Of a stretch of DNA of 58,039 bases, positions 51,197 through 58,039 are shown one piece after another (position 1 is the stretch's first letter; every line of letters begins with the position of its first letter). Origin of the DNA: Dehalococcoidia bacterium. GTDB taxonomy: Bacteria > Chloroflexota > Dehalococcoidia > GIF9 > UBA5629. The stretch spans positions 1-58,039 of the forward strand of contig PLME01000016.1 of the NCBI GenBank assembly GCA_003142375.1, written 5' to 3'. The translations under genes and the position numbers were made by a program. The notes beneath the pieces were generated by a model. It had not been told where the DNA came from. It saw only the letters and a program-made list of their open reading frames with translations, and made no database searches.

Positions 51197-52063
51197 TCAA
51201 TTGCCGTAAACGTTGTAATCCCGGCTCCCCGGCTTTCTCCTGATATGGTGGCTTACGTAGTAATTGATATCGGTCTCTTTCTTGATGAGAGTGCCCAGGA
51301 AAGGTATCTCGCCGTCCTTGATTTTGCCGTCCAACCCGCTGGCCATCAGCGCCTGAATCCAATCTATAAGCTCGCTGGTGGAAGGTTTCTTACGGAGGTC
51401 ATCTATTTTCCGCAGGCTGTAGAACGACTCCATGGCATCCTCGAGCAGGGAGTTTTTGATGTCGGGGAAGTGGACCCTGATAATATCCTCCATCAGCTGA
51501 GGATCAGGGAACTCAATATAATGAAAGATGCAGCGCCGCAGGAAAGCGTCCGGCAGTTCTTTCTCGTTGTTGCTGGTAATAATGACTATCGGGCGTTGCC
51601 GGGCGGAGATGTTCTCGTTGGTCTCCGGTATGTAGAAGCTCATCTCGTCCAGCTCATTGAGCAGGTCGTTGGGGAATTCAAGGTCGGCTTTATCGATCTC
51701 GTCGATCAGCAGTACATCCTGCTGGGCTGAGGTGAAGGCCTGGCCAAGCTTGCCCAACTTGATGTAGCCTTTGATATCAGAAACATCTCTATCGCCGAAG
51801 CGGCTGTCGTTAAGCCTCTGCACCGTATCGTAGACGTAAAGGCCTTCGGACGCCTTGGTGGTGGACTTGATATTCCAGACGATCAGCTTTTTCCCCAGTG
51901 ATTTGGCTATGCTGTGGGCCAGTAATGTTTTACCGGTGCCGGGCTCGCCCCTGACGAGGAGCGGCCTCTGCAGGACGATGGACACGTTGACCGCATTTTT
52001 CAAAGCCTCCGATATCACGTAGTCGCTCGAGCCCTTGAACTGGTCGAAATGTTTTTGAGTCAT
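51197..52063 (-). CDS. MoxR-family AAA+ ATPase
   Basis: 288 residues. Walker A GEPGTGKTLLAHSIA (about 39-53), Walker B VLLIDEIDKADLEF and sensor 1 VIITSNNEKELPDAFLRRC (arginine finger region) are all present. MoxR proteins act as chaperones, typically paired with a VWA protein, to insert cofactors or activate complexes. The VWA gene starts 24 nt downstream. The client is unknown; the flanking Ig-like surface protein gene is 139 nt upstream and transcribed in the same direction. Confidence 0.93.
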   Translation of the reverse strand: MTQKHFDQFKGSSDYVISEALKNAVNVSIVLQRPLLVRGEPGTGKTLLAHSIAKSLGKKLIVWNIKSTTKASEGLYVYDTVQRLNDSRFGDRDVSDIKGYIKLGKLGQAFTSAQQDVLLIDEIDKADLEFPNDLLNELDEMSFYIPETNENISARQRPIVIITSNNEKELPDAFLRRCIFHYIEFPDPQLMEDIIRVHFPDIKNSLLEDAMESFYSLRKIDDLRKKPSTSELIDWIQALMASGLDGKIKDGEIPFLGTLIKKETDINYYVSHHIRRKPGSRDYNVYGN

Positions 52064-52202
52064 GATGCATCCTCCGGAGAATCAGGGGTTCACATTCAAA
52101 CCCCCCGGTCGGGATAGCCGGAGGGTGGGGTGTTAAAATCCTGAGTGCGTTTTGGTTAAAATTTTAGGTTATGAGGTGGCTAAAAGCAAATTGGGCGATC
52201 AA

Positions 52203-54344
52203 TCAAGCGGGAAGCTGATCGGAAGATATGATCTGGGATGCAGGGATATCCACCTCGGGCATACCGTCGGTATAGTGGGGGATGGGTGGTTTTAGAGGCT
52301 GTTTGGGGCCGTAATTTCTATCTTCATTGATTGTATCCAGGACGCTGTAAACTATCTCGGTGGCGCCCTTATGCGTCCCTTTGTGTCCCGTAGGCAGTTT
52401 GCAGATATGCAGCTCCCACTCGTTATAAGTGTTGCGCGTCCAGGTTACGGTGCGGCCTCCCGCCAGGGCGGCGCTCTTCTTGTCACCCGGGGTAACGACA
52501 ATGGGTTTAATGCTGGTATTCTGCCACTGGGTCACCACAGTTCGAAGCAGCTTTTTAGTGGTGAACCCACACTCCTCAACAGGCGATGCTTTCTCCGGCA
52601 TGGAATCGATAACATTTATATCAGGGGAAGGCAGGCTCTTTTTCTCCATGATCGGGCCCATCTCCGTCATTTCCGCAGACTGAGGGAGCTCTTTACCCTG
52701 CGCCAGTTCCTCCTCATATTTTTGAAGCAGTTCGCCGAACTTTTCCATGAGCTGCTCACGCGTATTCTGGGGAGGTTTTTTCAATCCATCGCCAATCATA
52801 AAGACCGTAGTTTGGGGTGCAGGCATAGCTTGCTGCGGAGGTGGGGGTGGGGGCATGGGATAGGGGGGATAGTAGGGTGGAGGTGGCGCCTGGTAAGGCG
52901 AAGGGTAGGGAATGGGCTGGGGAGCCCGTTGGCCGCGCCTGACCAGTGCATAAATGCCGTAGATTATGCCGGCTACGATCAGGATGGCCAGGGGTATAGT
53001 GATTATCGGCGTTGTGTAATCGGCATCCCATTGGACGGTTACCGTCTTGGGGCCTTCCACTATCTCGGTTCCTGTGGAGAGCAGCGCTTTATATTTGCCT
53101 CCGAAGAAGCCAAGCACGCCCGGCATAGCAATTTCCATGGGGTTCACGTCCCATTTCATGGTGCTTCCTGCCTTTTGCCAGCCGCCGCCCTGTACGCTGC
53201 CGAATTGTGAGGCAATGGTGATCTTATAATATAAATCATAGGTCGCTATGTACTGACCGGCCTGGGAAATGCCTATATTCAGGGTCTGGGACTTGATTTT
53301 ATCGCCGCCCGGCGCCAGCCAGTATGAGAACTGGTAGCGGGAATCAGTATCCTGAGTAACTACATCGTCAGCAGTGACGGCCAGAGGCTGGCCCTGCTTG
53401 TACCATCCGGAGCCGGAGATCGTGGTGATGCCGGACGGATCCGTCTTCAATTCGACGTCGTACTCGGGATAGTAATTGAAAGTTATCTGGGGTGAATCCT
53501 GGCTTACGCTGGCGGAGCTCTGTTCCGCCCTGTATCTGATATCCGTCCTGCCGGGAACCGGGACGATGCTATCCACCGAAACCGTTGCTATTGAATCCGG
53601 GTCGAGGCCGCTGACCTTTATCGTATCCCCCCCGTTCAGAGTTCCTTTCAACGTACCGCCTACGTACACCTTGGTCTGTCCTTCGACAAGCCCGTCGGAG
53701 ATGCCGATGATGGCATTAAACGTGCCTTTATCAACGGTTAAGGTAAACGCTTGCTGGGTGATGGTAGTCCCGCTGGTGGCCGTGATGGTAAAACTATAGC
53801 TGCCGGCGGTGCCGCGGGCAGGTGCGCCTATGATCTGGCCGTTATTGAATGTCAGCCCGGAAGGTAAGTTCCCGCTGCTCATGGCGTAGGTTATCGTGCC
53901 GCTGCCCCCGCTGGCGGCGAAGCTGGCCGAATAGGCCTGCCCTACCGTGGCCCCGGGTACATCTGTGGTTGTAAAAGTCAGGGCAGGCGCAGTTATATTG
54001 ACAAAATAGGTCTGTGATGCGGTACCATCTCCGGTGTCAGTGACCGTGACGGAAAATGCGTAAGCGCCGGCCGTGGTGGGCGTGCCGTAAATCGATGATC
54101 CGAACATCGACAGGCCGGGGGGAAGGGTGCCGGTATAACTCCAGTTGCAGGTGCCGGCGCAGGGTGTGGCGGAAAAGCCCACCGAATAAGGGGTACCTAC
54201 CTGTCCTCCGGATAACGTGGCCGGGCTTATAGTGGGCGCTGCATCCGCCTGGCCGGGCCTCACGCCAACAGAGAACACAGAGACCGCGATTATTACGATC
54301 AGCCAACCGGCCAACTTGGTATGAACTAGCGTTCTATGTTTCAC
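52203..54344 (-). CDS. Membrane-anchored surface protein with two putative Ig (He_PIG) domains and cytoplasmic proline-rich tail
   Basis: 713 residues. A signal peptide (about 1-36) is followed by two He_PIG-type putative Ig domains (about 36-120 and 121-205) sharing the layout GTLPPGLSMFGSSIYGTPTTAG / GNLPSGLTFNNGQIIGAPARG. Then comes a further beta-rich extracellular region, a transmembrane helix near 440-465, and a cytoplasmic part that starts with a Pro-rich stretch (QPIPYPSPYQAPPPPYYPP) and ends with a conserved-looking domain. The orientation (extracellular N-terminus, cytoplasmic C-terminus) suggests a sensor or adhesion protein linked to MoxR/VWA. Function is unknown. Confidence 0.82.
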   Translation of the reverse strand: MKHRTLVHTKLAGWLIVIIAVSVFSVGVRPGQADAAPTISPATLSGGQVGTPYSVGFSATPCAGTCNWSYTGTLPPGLSMFGSSIYGTPTTAGAYAFSVTVTDTGDGTASQTYFVNITAPALTFTTTDVPGATVGQAYSASFAASGGSGTITYAMSSGNLPSGLTFNNGQIIGAPARGTAGSYSFTITATSGTTITQQAFTLTVDKGTFNAIIGISDGLVEGQTKVYVGGTLKGTLNGGDTIKVSGLDPDSIATVSVDSIVPVPGRTDIRYRAEQSSASVSQDSPQITFNYYPEYDVELKTDPSGITTISGSGWYKQGQPLAVTADDVVTQDTDSRYQFSYWLAPGGDKIKSQTLNIGISQAGQYIATYDLYYKITIASQFGSVQGGGWQKAGSTMKWDVNPMEIAMPGVLGFFGGKYKALLSTGTEIVEGPKTVTVQWDADYTTPIITIPLAILIVAGIIYGIYALVRRGQRAPQPIPYPSPYQAPPPPYYPPYPMPPPPPPQQAMPAPQTTVFMIGDGLKKPPQNTREQLMEKFGELLQKYEEELAQGKELPQSAEMTEMGPIMEKKSLPSPDINVIDSMPEKASPVEECGFTTKKLLRTVVTQWQNTSIKPIVVTPGDKKSAALAGGRTVTWTRNTYNEWELHICKLPTGHKGTHKGATEIVYSVLDTINEDRNYGPKQPLKPPIPHYTDGMPEVDIPASQIISSDQLPA

Positions 54345-54558
54345 AGGATAAGATTACTCGTATAAAGACAATTTATGCTTGTATTATAATAACAATTTAT
54401 ATTATTGTCGATTTCGCTGCAAATACAATCCACATTGAGCCGGGCCATGATTTTTCAAACGCATGGTTGATTTACGGCACATTCGATAATACAATAAGCT
54501 AATTTTATTAGAATATTATTAACACCGGATATAACGTGGGGCCACCGGAGCACGCAGG

Positions 54559-56853
54559 ATGACAGAAAATCTCAACGCGGCTAAAGATACAGAGAGGCTT
54601 TCAGTTCAGGAAAACCGGAGGATACAGAAATACCTGGATACCGCCGATGTCATCATAGTTGTCCTCGACGCCAATGAAAAGGTAGTGCTGGTCAATAGAA
54701 AGGGCTGCCAGACGCTCGGGTATGATGAGAAAGAAATACTGGGAGTAAACTGGTTCGACGGTTTCATTCCGCAGAGGGTAAGAGAGGAGTCCAGGCAGGT
54801 CTATCAACGGTTTGTCTCCCGAAAAAAAGATATGGCGGTCATTTTTGAGAGGCCTGTTGTTACACATAACGGTGAGGAGAGGATTATTGCCTGGCGCAAC
54901 GCCCTGCTGAAGGATGATGCCGGCCGCATTACCGGTGTAGTATGGTCCGGTGAAGACATAACGGACCGCAAAAAGATAGACTCCGAATTGTCTTTACGCA
55001 CGCAACTGCTGGACCTGGCAATTGATTCGATATATGTGATCGATGCAGCCGGGCATGTAGTTTTGGCTAATGAGGCAAGCTGGAGGACCCTGGGCTATAG
55101 TGAAACCGAGTTTCTGGGTATAAATATAACTAAAATAGTGGACCCGAAAAGCCGGACGGTCATGGCCGAACGTATTAAAAAAGTGTTTCAGGATGGCGAG
55201 ATCACCTATGAGTCTGCGCATTACCGCAAAGACGGCTCCTTAGTGCCGGTGGAAGTGCACGGACGGCTGGTGGTTGTGGACGGCAAGAAACTTATAAGCT
55301 GTATCGCCAGGGACATGACGGAGCGCAAACTTACAGAGGAGGTGCTAAAGCGCTCGGAAGAGAGGTTTCGCACCATACTCGAGGATATGGACAACGGGTA
55401 TTTCGAGCTGGATAAAAAGAGCCACTATGTATTCGTTAATGATGCTATGTGCAAGATCCTTGGTTACAGCAGGGCTGATATCGTGGCCAAGCATTTCGGC
55501 AGCTTCATCGATCAGTCAGATGAAAAGTTCGTGGAGAATAGCCGGGCCATTATGGATGAGGCTATACGTACAGGGATGACGCTGTCGGGTCTGTTCGGGA
55601 CCATCGTGAAGGGCGATGGGAGCCGCAGGATCATAGGTGTGTCGGTTTCACCGCTGAGGGATGCTACCGGAAACATCGCCGGCATACGGGGGATTACCAG
55701 GGACATTACCGACCGCATGAAAATGGAGCAGCAACTGCTGATGGCAGGTAAACTGGCTTCCATCGGCGAGCTGGCCGCCGGGGTAGCGCATGAGATCAAT
55801 AATCCCTTGACGGCTATCATGGGGTACGCCCAGCTTTTAGCTGCCCAGGATGATATACCCGAACATATCAAGCTTGACCTGGATAAAATATTCAATCAGA
55901 GTCAGCGAGCCGCCAGGATCGTGCAGAATCTCTTGACTTTCGCCAGGAGTTACTCGCTGGAGAAGAAAATCATCGATATCAATGAACTCATACTCAAGTC
56001 GCTGGAGCTGCGCAGCTATGAGCATAATGTCGGGAATATCGAGGTTACCGTCGATCTTCAACCCGGATTGCCCGGGATTTCGGCCGATGAAAACCAGATA
56101 CAACAGGTTTTACTGAATATCATCATTAATGCCGAGCATGCGATAACCTCCAAGAAGAGGGAAGGGAAAATAAAAGTGACCACCATGTTGGATAACAGCA
56201 TGGTGAAGATTATTCTGGCTGACGATGGGCCAGGCATACCCAGGCAAATGCTGGAACGGCTGTTCGACCCGTTTTTTACTACCAAGGAAGTCGGGCAGGG
56301 CACGGGGTTGGGCCTCAGCGTTTGCCATGGGATCGTAACCAAGCACGGTGGCCGTATATATGCCGAAAGTGTGGAAGGGCAGGGGGCCGTATTTATAGTT
56401 GAGCTTCCGGCCAGCCGCGAGGGCAAGGCCAAAGAACAGGGTCCACCCATTAAATTGGGAAAAGGCTCACCGAAGGTTGGAATCAGTAAAAAGATTCTGG
56501 TAGTAGATGATGAGCTGGTGATCCGGGACATCCTGCTGCGTATCCTTTCCGAAAAAGGCTACAATGTTGAATCAGCGGCCAGTGGTACCGAGGGGTTGGA
56601 TAAGATAATGAACACTGAGTATGATGTTTACCTGCTGGATATAAAGATGCCCGGTGTGGACGGCAGGGACATTTATGAGGCCATAAGTGAGAAATTCCCG
56701 CTATTGCTTAACCGTGTGATCTTTATAACGGGGGATACCATTACCAGGTCTACACTGGACTTCCTGGAGACTACAGGCAGGGAATATTTGAGCAAGCCGC
56801 TGGATTTTTCAAGGCTGATCAACACCATCGAAGAGGTAACCACTGCCAACTGA
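54559..56853 (+). CDS. Hybrid sensor histidine kinase with three PAS domains and a receiver domain
   Basis: 764 residues, cytoplasmic (no membrane helix). PAS1 (about 20-145), PAS2 (about 150-270) and PAS3 (about 275-390) are followed by HisKA with GVAHEINNPLTAIMGY (phospho-His in the HE motif), HATPase with NADDGPGIP-like ADDGPGIP and FFTTKEVGQGTGLGLSV, and a C-terminal receiver domain with ILVVDDELVIRDIL and YLLDIKMPGVDG. It is a stand-alone hybrid kinase with an intramolecular receiver; partner phosphotransfer proteins are not nearby. The upstream region is shared with the divergent Ig-domain gene. Confidence 0.95.
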   Translation: MTENLNAAKDTERLSVQENRRIQKYLDTADVIIVVLDANEKVVLVNRKGCQTLGYDEKEILGVNWFDGFIPQRVREESRQVYQRFVSRKKDMAVIFERPVVTHNGEERIIAWRNALLKDDAGRITGVVWSGEDITDRKKIDSELSLRTQLLDLAIDSIYVIDAAGHVVLANEASWRTLGYSETEFLGINITKIVDPKSRTVMAERIKKVFQDGEITYESAHYRKDGSLVPVEVHGRLVVVDGKKLISCIARDMTERKLTEEVLKRSEERFRTILEDMDNGYFELDKKSHYVFVNDAMCKILGYSRADIVAKHFGSFIDQSDEKFVENSRAIMDEAIRTGMTLSGLFGTIVKGDGSRRIIGVSVSPLRDATGNIAGIRGITRDITDRMKMEQQLLMAGKLASIGELAAGVAHEINNPLTAIMGYAQLLAAQDDIPEHIKLDLDKIFNQSQRAARIVQNLLTFARSYSLEKKIIDINELILKSLELRSYEHNVGNIEVTVDLQPGLPGISADENQIQQVLLNIIINAEHAITSKKREGKIKVTTMLDNSMVKIILADDGPGIPRQMLERLFDPFFTTKEVGQGTGLGLSVCHGIVTKHGGRIYAESVEGQGAVFIVELPASREGKAKEQGPPIKLGKGSPKVGISKKILVVDDELVIRDILLRILSEKGYNVESAASGTEGLDKIMNTEYDVYLLDIKMPGVDGRDIYEAISEKFPLLLNRVIFITGDTITRSTLDFLETTGREYLSKPLDFSRLINTIEEVTTAN

Positions 56854-56879
56854 TATCAGGCTGCATGCCGGATCTGGAG

Positions 56880-57422
56880 TTATTTGATCTTTACAGGTAT
56901 GCCCGCAATCATCAAATAGACCTCATCCGAGGCTTTAGCCAGAAGTTGATTGGCCCTTCCCAGCATGTCCCTGTAGAGCCTGCCCAGAATATTGTCGGGC
57001 ACCAGTCCGCCGCCCACCTCGTTGGAAACCAGAATATAATTGCTCTTTTTATCACTCATATATTCGGTAAGGCCGCTGATTTCGTCGAATACAATACCTG
57101 CCGCATGCTCGGATTCTGTCTCATCCTGCAAACAATTCGATACCAGGAGCGTAATGCAGTCGATGATAACCGCGTCATATCCGGATGGTACATTGCTTAA
57201 TGCACGGCCTACTTCCCTGCTGACCTCCAGAGTTTCCCAGCTCGCCGGGCGTGAATTTTTATGCTGCTCGATACGATGACGCATCTCAAGATCCAGCGGT
57301 TCAGCCGTAGCGCAGAATAGCACCCTCTCTCCCATGCCTGAAGCCAATTGCTGTGCGTACGTGCTTTTGCCGCTTCTTGCCCCGCCCAGGATTAAGATTG
57401 TTCTATTAGCTATCTCTATCAT
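56880..57422 (-). CDS. cobU: Adenosylcobinamide kinase/adenosylcobinamide-phosphate guanylyltransferase CobU
   Basis: 180 residues. The P-loop ILGGARSGKSTYAQ (about 11-24) and the later IIDCITLLVSNCL and VSNEVGGGLVP motifs are diagnostic. The enzyme phosphorylates adenosylcobinamide and then attaches GMP, preparing the lower-ligand step of cobalamin synthesis. It lies 4 nt after cobS on the same strand, and converges with the hybrid kinase, whose stop is 26 nt away. No cobalamin riboswitch can be assessed because the operon start is outside the window. Confidence 0.95.
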   Translation of the reverse strand: MIEIANRTILILGGARSGKSTYAQQLASGMGERVLFCATAEPLDLEMRHRIEQHKNSRPASWETLEVSREVGRALSNVPSGYDAVIIDCITLLVSNCLQDETESEHAAGIVFDEISGLTEYMSDKKSNYILVSNEVGGGLVPDNILGRLYRDMLGRANQLLAKASDEVYLMIAGIPVKIK

Positions 57423-57426
57423 AGCT

Positions 57427-58039
57427 TTACCAGCCTAGCACAGGGGTAGTCATCAAGTACAACTGAGGGTTGGATGTCCTCAGGACATTCAAAGCAGAAA
57501 TCAATATTAGAGCCATCATTTCTCCAAGCTCGACCAATGCTCCGTAACAGTCGCCGCTAAGCCCTCCGAAAAGCCGCCGGAAGAAAAGCCCGAGGCCGCA
57601 CGTCAGAGCGAACAATACGGCCATCAGGATGAATCCGGCAATCCAGCCGCCGAATAAAATCATAATCAATAAGGCCGTAATGGTAGCTGCAACAAAGCCT
57701 GCCCAGCCTGCGCCGTTCTTAGCGGCGTAACCCATCCCGTCTTTTCTGGCCGCCGGAAAGATGAGGATGGCGCCGGCCATTGTCCAGCGGCTTACCACCG
57801 GGACCATAATAAGGGTGGACATTGAAGCTATCCCCGTAAGGGCTGCATACTTGATGAGTAGTGTAAGCACTATCGCCGATATGCCGAAGACTCCCACCTT
57901 GGTATCGGCCATGATCGACAGCCGTTGTTCGGAGGTACGCCCCGCTACCAGGGCATCAAAGGTATCGCTCAGGCCGTCCAGATGGTGCGCTCCGGTAATC
58001 AGCACGAGGGCAGCGACAAGGATGGCGCTAACCAGTTTT
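57427..58039 (-). CDS. cobS: Cobalamin synthase CobS (adenosylcobinamide-GDP ribazoletransferase), 5' end outside the window
   Basis: Partial: the frame stays open to the window end (58039), so the first residues are missing. It joins adenosylcobinamide-GDP to alpha-ribazole. Visible motifs are LITGAHHLDGLSDTFDAL (HLDGL-D signature), GVFGISAIVLTLLIKY and several hydrophobic helices, ending SALNVLRTSNPQLY. At least 192 residues remain. The presence of cobS and cobU indicates late cobalamin assembly or salvage from cobinamide. Confidence 0.93.
   Translation of the reverse strand, partial: KLVSAILVAALVLITGAHHLDGLSDTFDALVAGRTSEQRLSIMADTKVGVFGISAIVLTLLIKYAALTGIASMSTLIMVPVVSRWTMAGAILIFPAARKDGMGYAAKNGAGWAGFVAATITALLIMILFGGWIAGFILMAVLFALTCGLGLFFRRLFGGLSGDCYGALVELGEMMALILISALNVLRTSNPQLYLMTTPVLGW

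Noticed and set aside
50738-51730. 330-codon plus-strand ORF across MoxR and VWA genes
   Set aside because: Both minus-strand genes have full motifs (Walker A/B, MIDAS); the antisense frame has none.
52101-52125. Terminator between the Ig-domain gene and moxR
   Set aside because: The stem CCCCCCGG/CCGGAGGG has a mismatch and a 9-nt loop, and the tail on the minus strand (TTTGAATG) is too short to be convincing.
1-58039. tRNA or rRNA genes
   Set aside because: I scanned for T-loop GGTTCGAATCC-like and anticodon-arm patterns and found no convincing cloverleaf; a dedicated search (for example tRNAscan-type) would be decisive.

Overview
The window is a gene-dense bacterial chromosome segment. 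It suggests a Chloroflexota, probably Dehalococcoidia-like, organism, most likely an anaerobe. This is an inference from gene content: many archaeal-like genes sit in a bacterial background (archaeal-type thymidylate synthase, archaellin-like pilin, NrpR-type nitrogen regulator, eukaryote/archaea-type glycyl-tRNA synthetase). There are also dispersed 'CGTCATTGCGAGCGAAGC' type repeats, a glycine-rich RRM protein, adjacent ksgA and ispE, and large secreted Asp-box proteins. No rRNA, tRNA, CRISPR or prophage was found.

Layout. 1-2.5 kb: SRP RNA, then ksgA-ispE-VTT membrane protein (+). 2.5-18 kb: a long minus-strand run (reading from 18 kb down): MFS transporter, eIF2B-like protein, TatD nuclease, serine acetyltransferase, sugar nucleotidyltransferase, a thiol-redox cluster (trxA, ccdA, two TlpA-like proteins, a large thioredoxin/FN3 fusion), a K+ channel, a methyltransferase, a CPBP protease and the CCA-adding enzyme. 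This run is interrupted at 4707-6761 by a complete IS1595-type element that carries passenger genes. 18-24 kb: RRM protein (+), glutamate dehydrogenase with an NrpR-like regulator, and a KaiC-like/PPDK-like fusion protein (-). 24-33 kb: metallo-beta-lactamase-fold hydrolase, rhomboid protease, thioesterase, a 1232-residue Asp-box surface protein, DUF89 protein, radical SAM protein and an archaellin-like pilin. 33-41 kb: HAD hydrolase, SemiSWEET, dispersed repeats, ThyA, methyltransferase, several lipoproteins and a shorter Asp-box paralogue. 40.5-47.6 kb: a tandem repeat with possible RNA structure, glyS, SbcD-like nuclease, a two-component pair, an alpha/beta hydrolase and a single-domain response regulator (+). 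47.6-54.3 kb: adenine deaminase, hypoxanthine phosphoribosyltransferase, VWA, MoxR ATPase and an Ig-domain surface protein (-). 54.5-58 kb: a PAS hybrid kinase (+), then cobU and the 3' part of cobS (-), which runs off the window.

How the genes work together. The trxA-ccdA-tlpA cluster forms a plausible electron route from cytoplasmic thioredoxin through CcdA to extracytoplasmic TlpA proteins. gdhA and the NrpR-like regulator suggest local control of nitrogen assimilation. ade and hpt form a purine salvage pair. MoxR and VWA are a classic chaperone pair next to a membrane-anchored Ig-like surface protein.

The strongest novel item is the 2055-bp IS1595-type element. It has 25-bp imperfect inverted repeats and a perfect 8-bp target duplication (TAAAAATA). 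It carries an AT-rich cassette: a two-helix membrane protein with a soluble domain, a 52-codon ORF, and a second small two-helix membrane protein whose end overlaps the transposase gene tail to tail. It separates the methyltransferase gene from CPBP-cca, which would have been about 26 nt apart before insertion. A second item is a two-copy, about 71-nt intergenic repeat upstream of the glyS promoter, whose copies can form similar helices.
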